Position numbers and translations under genes: made by a program. This document shows positions 20,339 through 28,076 of a stretch of DNA of 64,000 bases, one piece after another (position 1 is the stretch's first letter; every line of letters starts with the position of its first letter). The notes under the pieces were generated by a model. It made no database searches and had not been told where the DNA came from. It worked only from the letters and a program-made list of their open reading frames with translations. The stretch is from Pyxidicoccus sp. MSG2 (GTDB lineage: Bacteria > Myxococcota > Myxococcia > Myxococcales > Myxococcaceae): the NCBI RefSeq assembly GCF_026626705.1, contig NZ_JAPNKC010000001.1, forward strand, positions 3,224,001 to 3,288,000. The letters are read 5' to 3'.

Positions 20339-20401
20339 CCCCCTGGCGGGGGCGTCCAACCCCCTGCCGGGGGCGTCCAACCCCCTGCCGGGGGCTTGGG
20401 C
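20339..20401. repeat. Three tandem 21-bp GC-rich hairpin repeats
   Basis: Unit CCCCCTGCCGGGGGCGTCCAA at 20339, 20360 and 20381, period 21. Copy 1 has one internal change and copy 3 a diverged tail. Each unit holds a CCCCC/GGGGG inverted repeat. The array lies between the terminator and the end of the minus-strand gene at 20424, in a 125-bp non-coding gap. Confidence 0.8.
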
Positions 20402-20423
20402 TCCCGCCGTACCGCCACCGCGC

Positions 20424-22805
20424 TCATGGCTGGCGGGTGAAGACGCAGCCCCCGCTCCAGCCCATGGGTGCCGCGCCTCCGTCCGGCAGCGTCGTGCCGC
20501 CATCCTGCGTCGGCGCCGGGCAGGACACGCTGGCCCCACCGTCCACCGAGTAGCTCTGGGGGTAGGCGCCGTAGCCGGTGCGCAGCGTGTAGTTGACGCG
20601 CTCGTAGTCCAGGCGCTCGGACGCGGACACGTCCACCCGCATGGTGCCACCGTGGATGAAGCGCCGCTCCAGGCAGCCGCACGCGTACGGCGCCAGGGTG
20701 ACGACGGTGGAGCCCGGACGCTCCTCCAGGGTGTATTGCGGTTGCAGGCTGCTCGAAGACGCGCCGCTCGGCGTGTGCCAGGCGCGCAGTGCGTCCGCGC
20801 GGTAGCCCAGCGTCAGCGAGCCGTTGCGGCTGCCCGTCGTCACCGGCGAGCAGCCGCCGACGCCGGCGTCCGCCGCGTCGCCGTCGCAGAAGGTGAGGTC
20901 CAGCGCCAGGCCGTGCGGCGTGCCACCGTCCGCCAGCTTCGCCACCTCCCACTGCACCAGCCACGCGCGGTCCTCGGGGGCCGCCACGGTGGGGAGCTGG
21001 AACTGGTACGAGTCCACGTCCGAGGGCACCGCGTCGTAGTCCGCCGGCCCGCGCACCCCCAGGCCGCTGAGCCGGTCATCGCCGCTGCGCAGCCGGCCAT
21101 AGCCGGTTGACAGCTGGCCCGTCACGGAGAACTCGGCGGTGTCCGGCGGGGCCGGGTAGGCGGTGGTGGACGCCAGCGTGCGGGCCACCGGCACCTCCAC
21201 GCCGCCGGTGTAGCGCGACAGCTCGTCCGCGTCCTCCACATCCCACGCCACGTCCACCCGGTAGTCGCGGTCATCCGCCCAGTTGGTGCCGTCGTCCTGG
21301 ACGACGAGGTAGTACGTGACGGCGGCGGTGTGCGCGGGCACCGGAATGACGCCGCGGAAGTTGCTCAGGTTGGTGAAGCGCGGGTTGGCCGCCGCCTCCT
21401 CGCGGTACGAGTGCGTGCACATGGGCGCCGGCAAATCGCCGCGGGTGCAGTAGCCCTCCACCAGCTGCCGCGCGTCCGGGTTCTCCCCGTAGCCCTTGGG
21501 GCAGGCGGTGACGTCGCTGAGGCACGCGGTGCGCCACTCGCTGATGTTGGCGCCCTTGTTCACCAGGGTGAACACCTGCACCAGCCGGTCCGCCGTGTCC
21601 GGCAGCGGCGGGAAGCGCCCGCCCGTGCCCAGCGGCACCACGCGGTAGCTCAGCACCGTGGGCACGCTGGAGGCGGGCAGCCGCACCGAGTACCAGTCGC
21701 GGTCCGGCACATAGCCCAGGCGTCCGGTGAAGGACGTCGTCGCCTGGGGCGTGCCCGGCGAGGCGCTCTCCAGGCTGCGCGCCGTGGCGCCCTGCACGGT
21801 GTCGTTGCCGGTGCCGGTGCGGTCCTGCACGTCATCCTCGTCCATGACGCGCACCTCCACCTCGTAGCGCTGGTTCAGGTCGCCCTGGGCGGTCTCCTTG
21901 TCGTTGAGGCCGCGGTAGCCCTTCACCACCAGCATCCACGTGCCCGCGAGCTTCACCTTGCGCGCCGTGGCCAGTTCGCCGCCGCGCACCTGGGGCGGCA
22001 CCTGGCCCTCGTCCTCCTTCTCCGCGAAGCCCGGGCGGCGCAGCTCGTAGGACAGGCGCCAGTTGGGGACGAACTCCTGGTTGGGCGCGACGATGCGCAC
22101 GTACGCCACCTTCCCCACCGCGAGGTCGAAGGTGTAGTGGTCCACGTCGTTGTCCGTGGCGAGGTAGCCCGTCATCGTGCCCACCTGCTGGGCGCCTTCG
22201 GGGGCCAGCGCCAGCGGGGTGGGCGTGGCCTGGGTGTCGTTGGGCTCGTGCGTGTCCGGGTTGGTGGCAATCTCCACCTTCAGCCGGTACGGGCTCTTCG
22301 CGTCGTAGTTGGGCCGAGAGACCACGTCCGGCGAGTCCTGCACCAGCACCAGCAGCGTCTTGCTCTTCAAGTCATTGCGCAGCGGCAGCACCATGTCCAC
22401 CGGACGCGGCGCGCCCTGGCCGTGCTTGTCCTCCTTCTTCACCAGCGCCGAGTCGCTCCCGTTGGGCAGCGTCTCCAGCACGGTGATGGACAGGTTCACC
22501 GCGGTGCTGGACGCGAGGTACGCGCCATTGACGTTGAGCAGGGTGCGCGCGCTGGTGTCAGCGGGAAGGACGATGCGGTACCAGTCCTGGTCTCCCGCCT
22601 TCGTCTCGCCCGCCTGCACGAGGAAGCGGTCCAGCGCCACCCCCGGCTTCAGCTCGCACTCGGCCAGCGTCAGCGCCTCCTCGCGGCTGTTGCAGAGGTC
22701 CTCCACGGGGTTGGTGCCCGCGTCCGTGTCCCCCTCGCCACCTCCGGACGAGCAGGCAACGAGGGCGAGCAGCGCGAGCGGAAGCAGTCGGACGTGGGTG
22801 GGCAT
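20424..22805 (-). CDS. Large lipoprotein with PPC-like repeats
   Basis: 793 residues. The signal ends at Cys18 (LVAC), followed by Gly/Asp spacers. At least four segments look like bacterial pre-peptidase C-terminal (PPC) beta-sandwiches, marked by KAGDQDWYRIVLPADT, DVDHYTFDLAVGKVAYV, DRDWYSVRLPAS and DVDSYQFQLPTV. They are separated by Thr/Asp-rich linkers, and many Cys lie in the second half. No enzymatic domain accompanies the repeats, so an adhesive or structural surface role is likely. ATG 22805 gives a clean signal peptide. A TTG at 22820 overlapping the upstream stop is the alternative start. It is last in the lipoprotein block. Confidence 0.82.
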   Translation of the reverse strand: MPTHVRLLPLALLALVACSSGGGEGDTDAGTNPVEDLCNSREEALTLAECELKPGVALDRFLVQAGETKAGDQDWYRIVLPADTSARTLLNVNGAYLASSTAVNLSITVLETLPNGSDSALVKKEDKHGQGAPRPVDMVLPLRNDLKSKTLLVLVQDSPDVVSRPNYDAKSPYRLKVEIATNPDTHEPNDTQATPTPLALAPEGAQQVGTMTGYLATDNDVDHYTFDLAVGKVAYVRIVAPNQEFVPNWRLSYELRRPGFAEKEDEGQVPPQVRGGELATARKVKLAGTWMLVVKGYRGLNDKETAQGDLNQRYEVEVRVMDEDDVQDRTGTGNDTVQGATARSLESASPGTPQATTSFTGRLGYVPDRDWYSVRLPASSVPTVLSYRVVPLGTGGRFPPLPDTADRLVQVFTLVNKGANISEWRTACLSDVTACPKGYGENPDARQLVEGYCTRGDLPAPMCTHSYREEAAANPRFTNLSNFRGVIPVPAHTAAVTYYLVVQDDGTNWADDRDYRVDVAWDVEDADELSRYTGGVEVPVARTLASTTAYPAPPDTAEFSVTGQLSTGYGRLRSGDDRLSGLGVRGPADYDAVPSDVDSYQFQLPTVAAPEDRAWLVQWEVAKLADGGTPHGLALDLTFCDGDAADAGVGGCSPVTTGSRNGSLTLGYRADALRAWHTPSGASSSSLQPQYTLEERPGSTVVTLAPYACGCLERRFIHGGTMRVDVSASERLDYERVNYTLRTGYGAYPQSYSVDGGASVSCPAPTQDGGTTLPDGGAAPMGWSGGCVFTRQP

Positions 22806-22816
22806 GGCGTGGGTTC

Positions 22817-24562
22817 TCAAGGCGTGGGGGGCGACGCGGTGACCCGGCCGGGGCAGCCGTCGACGAAGTACTCGGGCTCCACGTGGATGACGCCGTCAGC
22901 GGGCGACTTGATGCCGCCCACCGGGTAGCGCACCGTGTCCACGCGGTAGGTGCGGACGAGGGTCCGCGCGGTGGGGTCGTCCGCGGGCACCATGGCCACG
23001 GACAGGGAGATGTCGTTGAAGCCCGCCCCGCGCACCACCACGCCCGCGTCGTCCGCGGCGGCGATGGTCGGCGCCAGGAGGACGTTGTCCACGCGCAGCT
23101 TGTAGCACTGGCGGCCCAGCGCATCCGGGGGCCCGTCCGCCTCGAAGGAGTACCGGTAGCCGTCCACCGACAGGCTCGCCGTGTCCACCTCGAGCGGGCG
23201 CGTGTGCAGGCGCAGCTCGGCGCGGCTCGTCAGCCCGTCGTTGTCCGGGTCCTCGTCCAAATCATTGCTGGCGCCCTGGGTGCCGCCGCGCCACTCCACG
23301 CCGTCCGGCACGCCGTCGCGGTCGCTGTCGGCCAGGTTGGCGTTGGTGCCGATGAACTGCTCGTCACAGTCCAGCAGCCGGTCGCAGTCCGTGTCCTCCG
23401 GGCGCAGCAGCGGCGGGCAGCCCTTGTCCAGCCCGCCGCCGTCCGGCAGCGCAATCTGGGTGGGGTTGAAGTCCACGCCACGGTCCCGGAAGTACACCTC
23501 CACGCCGTCGCTGAAGCCGTCCCCGTCCGTGTCCATGAGGTTGGGGTTGGTGCCCACCTCGGCCTCGCGCGCGTCCGTCAGGCCGTCGCCGTCCGTGTCC
23601 CCCACGTCCACCGGGCTGCCCGGAGGCGCGGAGAAGTTGGAGGCCACCACCTCCTTCACGATGAAGGAGCGGCGCACCTGGCCGAAGGTGAAGTCCAGGA
23701 AGTTGATGGGCTCGTTGTTGCGGAAGTCGCGGAAGTTGCCGCCGCCCAGCGTGGCCATCTGCTCCAATCGGTCCGCGTTCTGGTTGATGATGAGCAGCGG
23801 GCAGCCGCCGTCCCCGGCGATGTCACACGACGACACCGGCTGGGTGGGCAGGAAGACGTGCACGGTGTTGACGCGCACCTCCTCCACCAGGTCCCTGAGC
23901 TGGCGGATGCGCACCACCGCGTCACCCTGGATGAGCTCGTCGTCCTGGTCGTTGGTGGGCTTGCCGTCCGACAGGAAGATGACGGAGTAGCGCGCCTGCG
24001 CCAGCGCCTGGGAGCCGCCCGGCTCCAACCGGCTGCGGGCGATGTCCGTGTTGATGAGCGAGTAGATGTCCGACAGCGGCTTGACGAAGTCCGTCGAGTC
24101 GCGGTTCGGCGAGTTGTCCGGGTTGCGGAAGGTGAGCAGCTGCTCGGTGAGACGGCGGCGGGTCGCGTCGTCCATCGTGGACACCTGCACGAAGCCGTCC
24201 TGCGGCGGGTTGCCCGGCGTCTGGGTGAGGAAGGCCGTGGTGCTGCCCGCGAAGAGCATCACCGCGATGGAGACCTCGGGGTCCCTCGGCAGGTTCTCAA
24301 TCAGCTGCACCAGCGCGGTGGCGCGCGTACCGTCCGGGTCGCTCACGCGCATGGACTGCGAGGCGTCCATGGCGACGACGAGCTTGATGGGGCGCACCAC
24401 CTCGTTGCTGCCCACCGTGCAGAAGCGGCCGTCGAAGGACACGGCCCGGTCCACCGGGACTTCCGCATCGCGGCGCGGGTCGTACAGGTAGCTGTCCGTA
24501 CAGGCCACCACCACCGCGAGCGCGGTCAGGCCGCACGCCAGCACGCGTCCGGCGCGGCTCAC
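22817..24562 (-). CDS. VWA-domain lipoprotein with thrombospondin type-3 repeats
   Basis: 581 residues. The GTG start overlaps the previous stop (GTGA). The lipoprotein signal ends at Cys21 (VVAC). The von Willebrand A domain (about 58-290) has a complete MIDAS start Asp66-Ala-Ser68-Gln-Ser70 (VAMDASQSM) and a later FLSDGKP. Calcium-binding type-3 repeats follow (DVGDTDGDGLTDAREAEVGT, DTDGDGFSDGVEVYF, DSDRDGVPDGVEW). The last ~110 residues form a domain shared with the proteins at 24559-26547 and 28077-29726 (GYRYSF, then QCYKLRVDNVLL). It is probably a surface-exposed adhesin or binding lipoprotein. Confidence 0.88.
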   Translation of the reverse strand: MSRAGRVLACGLTALAVVVACTDSYLYDPRRDAEVPVDRAVSFDGRFCTVGSNEVVRPIKLVVAMDASQSMRVSDPDGTRATALVQLIENLPRDPEVSIAVMLFAGSTTAFLTQTPGNPPQDGFVQVSTMDDATRRRLTEQLLTFRNPDNSPNRDSTDFVKPLSDIYSLINTDIARSRLEPGGSQALAQARYSVIFLSDGKPTNDQDDELIQGDAVVRIRQLRDLVEEVRVNTVHVFLPTQPVSSCDIAGDGGCPLLIINQNADRLEQMATLGGGNFRDFRNNEPINFLDFTFGQVRRSFIVKEVVASNFSAPPGSPVDVGDTDGDGLTDAREAEVGTNPNLMDTDGDGFSDGVEVYFRDRGVDFNPTQIALPDGGGLDKGCPPLLRPEDTDCDRLLDCDEQFIGTNANLADSDRDGVPDGVEWRGGTQGASNDLDEDPDNDGLTSRAELRLHTRPLEVDTASLSVDGYRYSFEADGPPDALGRQCYKLRVDNVLLAPTIAAADDAGVVVRGAGFNDISLSVAMVPADDPTARTLVRTYRVDTVRYPVGGIKSPADGVIHVEPEYFVDGCPGRVTASPPTP

Positions 24563-26547
24563 GGGTTGCCCCCCTGCGCGCCCGCGGGCGGAGTTCCGAC
24601 ACAGTCGTTCTGGTTGTTCCACGGGTTGCTCAGCTGGTCGGGACGGCGGAAGTTGGCGTCCGTGAAGGACAGCTCGGGGCCGGCGGGGACGCGCACGCTG
24701 GGCGGCGCGTACTGGGCCCAGGCGCAGGCGGCGCGCCACACGCCGTAGTCGGTGGAGACGCCGCTCTCCGGCGCCTCGGCGAACCACACCTTGAAGAGGT
24801 TGTGGCCCTGCTTCGCGCCCGCGCGGTCCGGCGGGGTGACGAGCTGCAGGTTGGACACGGTGAAGTCGTAGCAGATGCTGCCGTCCTGCCGGACCTCGGC
24901 GATGCGCGTCTCGTACTGGTAGCCGTAGCGCTCGTAGAAGGCGCGGTCCCGATTGGTGGGGTCCGTGCCCGCGCGCAGCTCCACGTCGTCCGGCAGCCCG
25001 TCTCCGTCCGTGTCCAGGCCCGACACGCTGGGCTCCAGCGGGTCCAGGCCCCAGCGCGCCTCCATGCGGTCCGGAGCGCCGTCGCCGTCGCTGTCCACGA
25101 TGCCGGTGCGCGTGTGCAGATAGTCCTCGGCGAACTGCGACAGGCCGTCACCGTCCGTGTCGCGGCACACGCAGTTGCGGGTGAGCGGGGAGGCCGGGTC
25201 GCAGCCGCGCGCGTCCAGATCATTGCTCGCGCGGAAGCCCTGGTCCTCGCGGCGGAACTCGAAGCCGTCGTCCAGGCAGTCGCCGTCGCTGTCGGAGAGG
25301 AAGGTGTTGGTCTTCAGCGTGAAGGAGTTGTCCTCCGAGTCCGGCACGCCGTCCCCGTCGCTGTCCAGCACCCGCCCATCGTCACCACCCGGGCCGGAGC
25401 TGAGCGCCTCCACCACCAGCGACTTCATCACGTTGCGCGAGGCGAACGACGAGTAGTCCAGCGCGCCCAGGCCCAGGTTGGAGATTTCCGCCGTGTCGTT
25501 GAACTCCTGGTACACGCCGTTGCCCATCTCCGCGAAGCGCTTGAGCAGCCACGAGGCAATCTTCTTCGCGGCCTCCGGGTACTGGGCCTGCGGCACGCCC
25601 GGGTAGATGCCGTAGATTTCCTGGCAGATGGGGCCGCAGGCGCGCACCGCCTCCTGGTTGAAGAGCAGCACCGTGTGCATGCGCACGTCGCCCACGTTGT
25701 ACTGGTCCTTCAGCTCCATCAGCCGGCGCACGTAGCTGAACAGCTGGTAGTTCTGGTTGCGGTCCGTGCCCACCTCGAAGCCATCAATGGCGTCGGTGGT
25801 GCTGGTGGCGTTGCAGAAGTCGACGATGGAATCCGCCCACGTCAGGTCCGGGTTGTCCGGGTTGGCGTAGACGCTGAGGTTGTCGGTGGCGGAGCAGCGC
25901 GGGTACGGGGTGCCGTCGGTGAGGAAGACGACGACGTAGCGCGTGCGCGGCAGCAGCTCCGGGTTGGACTGCGCCACCGCGTTGATGTCGCTGGCGATGA
26001 CGCTGTACGCGTAGGACAGGGCGCCCTGGTAGTCGGTGCCCTTGCCCAGCTGGCTCTGCAGGCCGTCGATGTAGCTGTCGATGTTGTTGTCCGGCCGCGC
26101 GAAGCGGCTGCCCACCGTGGTGGGCGGCCACACGTTGCGCACGTTCGTCTCGAACGGGGCGACGGACACCTGCACGTTGCCGCCCTGGGCGTTGACCTGG
26201 CGGAACTGCTGCACCAGGCGCTTGAGGGCGCGCACGCGCGCGGGCTCGGTGACGCCCGGCGGGATGACGGCCTGCACCTCCGCGCGCTGGCAGAAGCCAC
26301 TGTCCAGCTGCGCGCCCGGCGGGTCGGAGATGCACATGCTGCCCGACTCGTCGATGACGACGACCACCTTCACCGGGAAGCCGGAGGGGTTGGGCGGGCG
26401 GGTACACACCCGCCCCTGGAGCGTCAGCCGGTCATCGAGGTTGGACTGCACTTCCGCACGCGGCTCGAGCAGCGAGTCGGTGCAGGAGATGAGGCCAGCG
26501 GCCAGGAGGCCCGCCGCGAACAGCGGGAAACGAACGAGGCGGCGCAT
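24559..26547 (-). CDS. VWA-domain lipoprotein with thrombospondin type-3 repeats
   Basis: 662 residues. ATG 26547 is preceded by AGGAGGA ~10 bp away; an in-frame upstream ATG lacks this. The lipoprotein signal ends at Cys22 (LISC). The VWA domain has the canonical MIDAS Asp66-Glu-Ser68-Gly-Ser70 (VVIDESGSM) and VVFLTDGTP. Type-3 calcium repeats run from about 400 (DSDGDGVPDSEDN, SDSDGDCLDDGFEF, DTDGDGLSQFAEDYL, DSDGDGAPDRMEA, DTDGDGLPDDVEL). The C-terminal domain has GYQYETRIAEV and then ICYDFTVSNLQL, the signature shared with the two paralogues. Its stop overlaps the next gene, so the pair is co-translated. Confidence 0.9.
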   Translation of the reverse strand: MRRLVRFPLFAAGLLAAGLISCTDSLLEPRAEVQSNLDDRLTLQGRVCTRPPNPSGFPVKVVVVIDESGSMCISDPPGAQLDSGFCQRAEVQAVIPPGVTEPARVRALKRLVQQFRQVNAQGGNVQVSVAPFETNVRNVWPPTTVGSRFARPDNNIDSYIDGLQSQLGKGTDYQGALSYAYSVIASDINAVAQSNPELLPRTRYVVVFLTDGTPYPRCSATDNLSVYANPDNPDLTWADSIVDFCNATSTTDAIDGFEVGTDRNQNYQLFSYVRRLMELKDQYNVGDVRMHTVLLFNQEAVRACGPICQEIYGIYPGVPQAQYPEAAKKIASWLLKRFAEMGNGVYQEFNDTAEISNLGLGALDYSSFASRNVMKSLVVEALSSGPGGDDGRVLDSDGDGVPDSEDNSFTLKTNTFLSDSDGDCLDDGFEFRREDQGFRASNDLDARGCDPASPLTRNCVCRDTDGDGLSQFAEDYLHTRTGIVDSDGDGAPDRMEARWGLDPLEPSVSGLDTDGDGLPDDVELRAGTDPTNRDRAFYERYGYQYETRIAEVRQDGSICYDFTVSNLQLVTPPDRAGAKQGHNLFKVWFAEAPESGVSTDYGVWRAACAWAQYAPPSVRVPAGPELSFTDANFRRPDQLSNPWNNQNDCVGTPPAGAQGGNP

Positions 26548-26580
26548 GCGGAACGGTCCTCCTGGCATGGGACTGTGAGT

Positions 26581-27906
26581 CTACTGCTGACGACGACGGC
26601 GGCGCATCAGCACGCTGAGCAGCGCGGCGCCCAGCGCGGTGATGCTGAAGCCCGCGGGCACCGAGCTGCAGTTGGGGCCGTCGCCCGAGCCCTTGCCCAC
26701 CTTGATGATGAGGTTGGAGGTGGAGACGCGCTGGTCCGGGAAGACGCGGTCGGAGAAGGCCAGGCGCGCCGTCACCTGCAGCTCGTACTCGCCCTCCGCG
26801 TCCGGCGTGAAGGTCGGCACGCTGCCGTCCACGTAGGTGTACTGCCAGTCACGGCTGAGCGTCACGGCGCCCTGCGGGTTCTCCACCACCGCGTCGGAGC
26901 CCGAGGGGCGCTTGGTCACCGTCCACTTGTACTCCATGGCCGCGCCGTTGCGGTTGGCGAACAGCGGCGGGCGCAGGGCCGTGCCGGTCTCCTCCACCGC
27001 CATGGTCTTTCCACCGCTGACGGTGAAGGGCGCCTTCGGGTCCAGGCAGTCATCCGGGCGGCCCTCGTCCAGCACCAGGCAGTAGCGCGTGTCGCACGCG
27101 TCGCCGGAGCCGTCGCGGTCATCGTCGAGCTGCTCGCGGTTGGAGACGGCCACGCAGTTGTCCTGCGCGTTGAGGATGCTGTCGTTGTCGATGTCCGCGT
27201 CGCACGCGTCGCCCTGGTTGTCCGCGTCCGCGTCCGCCTGGTCCGGGTTGGCCAGGCCGGGGCAGTTGTCGCCGTTGTCGGAGATGTTGTCGCCGTCCGC
27301 GTCCACGCGGCACTGGCTGCCGTCCGTGGGCATCACCTGGCTGGGGTTGGAGATGCGCGGGCAGTTGTCCTGGCCGTCGGCGACGCCGTCGTTGTCGTCG
27401 TCGAGGTCGCAGACGTCACCGGCGCCGTCGGAGTCCAGGTCGCTCTGGTCCTTGTTGGGCACCAGCGCGCAGTTGTCCTTCGCGTTCTCGATGGTGTCGT
27501 CGTCCTGGTCGGCGTCGCAGTCGTCGCCCTTGCCGTCGCCGTCCGCGTCGCGCTGCTGGAAGTTGGAGAGCGCCGAGCAGTTGTCGCACGCGTTGCCCAC
27601 CGCGTCGCCGTCCTCGTCCGTCTGGTCGCGGTTGGAGACGAAGGGGCAGTTGTCACGGTCGTCCGCCTTGCCGTCGCCGTCGGCGTCGTCCGTGTAGGCG
27701 AGCGTGTCGCCGTCATCCGTGTAGTTCACCCAGACGGAGCAGCCGCACCCACAGCCACACCCACCGCCCTCCTCCTGGGGCTTGCCGCAGCTATCGCCGA
27801 GGCACTCCGGATTGTCGGGGTTGTTGTTGGACTGCGCCTGAGCCGAGGACCCCAGGAAGAGGAAGGCCCCGAGCGTGAGAGCCGATGCAATGCGAACGAG
27901 TGACAT
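26581..27906 (-). CDS. TSP3-repeat protein with MYXO-CTERM-like sorting tail
   Basis: 441 residues. AAAGGAGTCACC precedes ATG 27906. A cleavable Sec signal ends near AQAQS. A Cys/Gly cluster (GGGCGCGCGCSVWVN) at ~50-65 is followed by eight or more thrombospondin type-3 calcium repeats of the form DxDxDGxGDxCDxDxD with paired Cys (DNCPFVSNRDQTDEDGD, GNACDNC, GDDCDADQDDD and so on) to about 270. An Ig-like domain then precedes the tail: Cys near the end, a hydrophobic helix (GFSITALGAALLSVLM) and a terminal RRRRRQQ. Cys-helix-poly-Arg is the arrangement of MYXO-CTERM sorting signals cut by myxosortase and placed at the cell surface. Confidence 0.88.
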   Translation of the reverse strand: MSLVRIASALTLGAFLFLGSSAQAQSNNNPDNPECLGDSCGKPQEEGGGCGCGCGCSVWVNYTDDGDTLAYTDDADGDGKADDRDNCPFVSNRDQTDEDGDAVGNACDNCSALSNFQQRDADGDGKGDDCDADQDDDTIENAKDNCALVPNKDQSDLDSDGAGDVCDLDDDNDGVADGQDNCPRISNPSQVMPTDGSQCRVDADGDNISDNGDNCPGLANPDQADADADNQGDACDADIDNDSILNAQDNCVAVSNREQLDDDRDGSGDACDTRYCLVLDEGRPDDCLDPKAPFTVSGGKTMAVEETGTALRPPLFANRNGAAMEYKWTVTKRPSGSDAVVENPQGAVTLSRDWQYTYVDGSVPTFTPDAEGEYELQVTARLAFSDRVFPDQRVSTSNLIIKVGKGSGDGPNCSSVPAGFSITALGAALLSVLMRRRRRQQ

Positions 27907-28076
27907 GGTGACTCCTTTCAGCCCGTTGCTCCTAGCAAGGAGCGATCCGTAGCCAACACTCGGGCGAAACCCTGGAGAATCAAGTGGTTGGGGATGGGAC
28001 GAGGATCCAGGCCGGGGGAGTGTGGGGGGTACTCCCCATTGAAGACGTGGGGCGGACTCCACACCAGGGGGATGGA

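Noticed and set aside
19834-20964. Minus-strand frame with repeated GGWTPPAGG units
   Set aside because: The repeat units are the non-coding 21-bp array read through. The frame crosses the real small lipoprotein gene and the end of the PPC lipoprotein gene in another phase.
26900-27730. CRISPR-like spaced repeats
   Set aside because: The periodic sequence is the coding pattern of thrombospondin type-3 repeats, with changing bases and in-frame Asp/Cys spacing, not identical repeats with unique spacers.
24802-27903. A 1033-codon plus-strand frame antisense to the VWA/TSP3 genes
   Set aside because: It is the mirror of the Asp/Gly calcium-repeat codons, made of Val/Ala/Arg/His runs with no domain, and it crosses two real genes.
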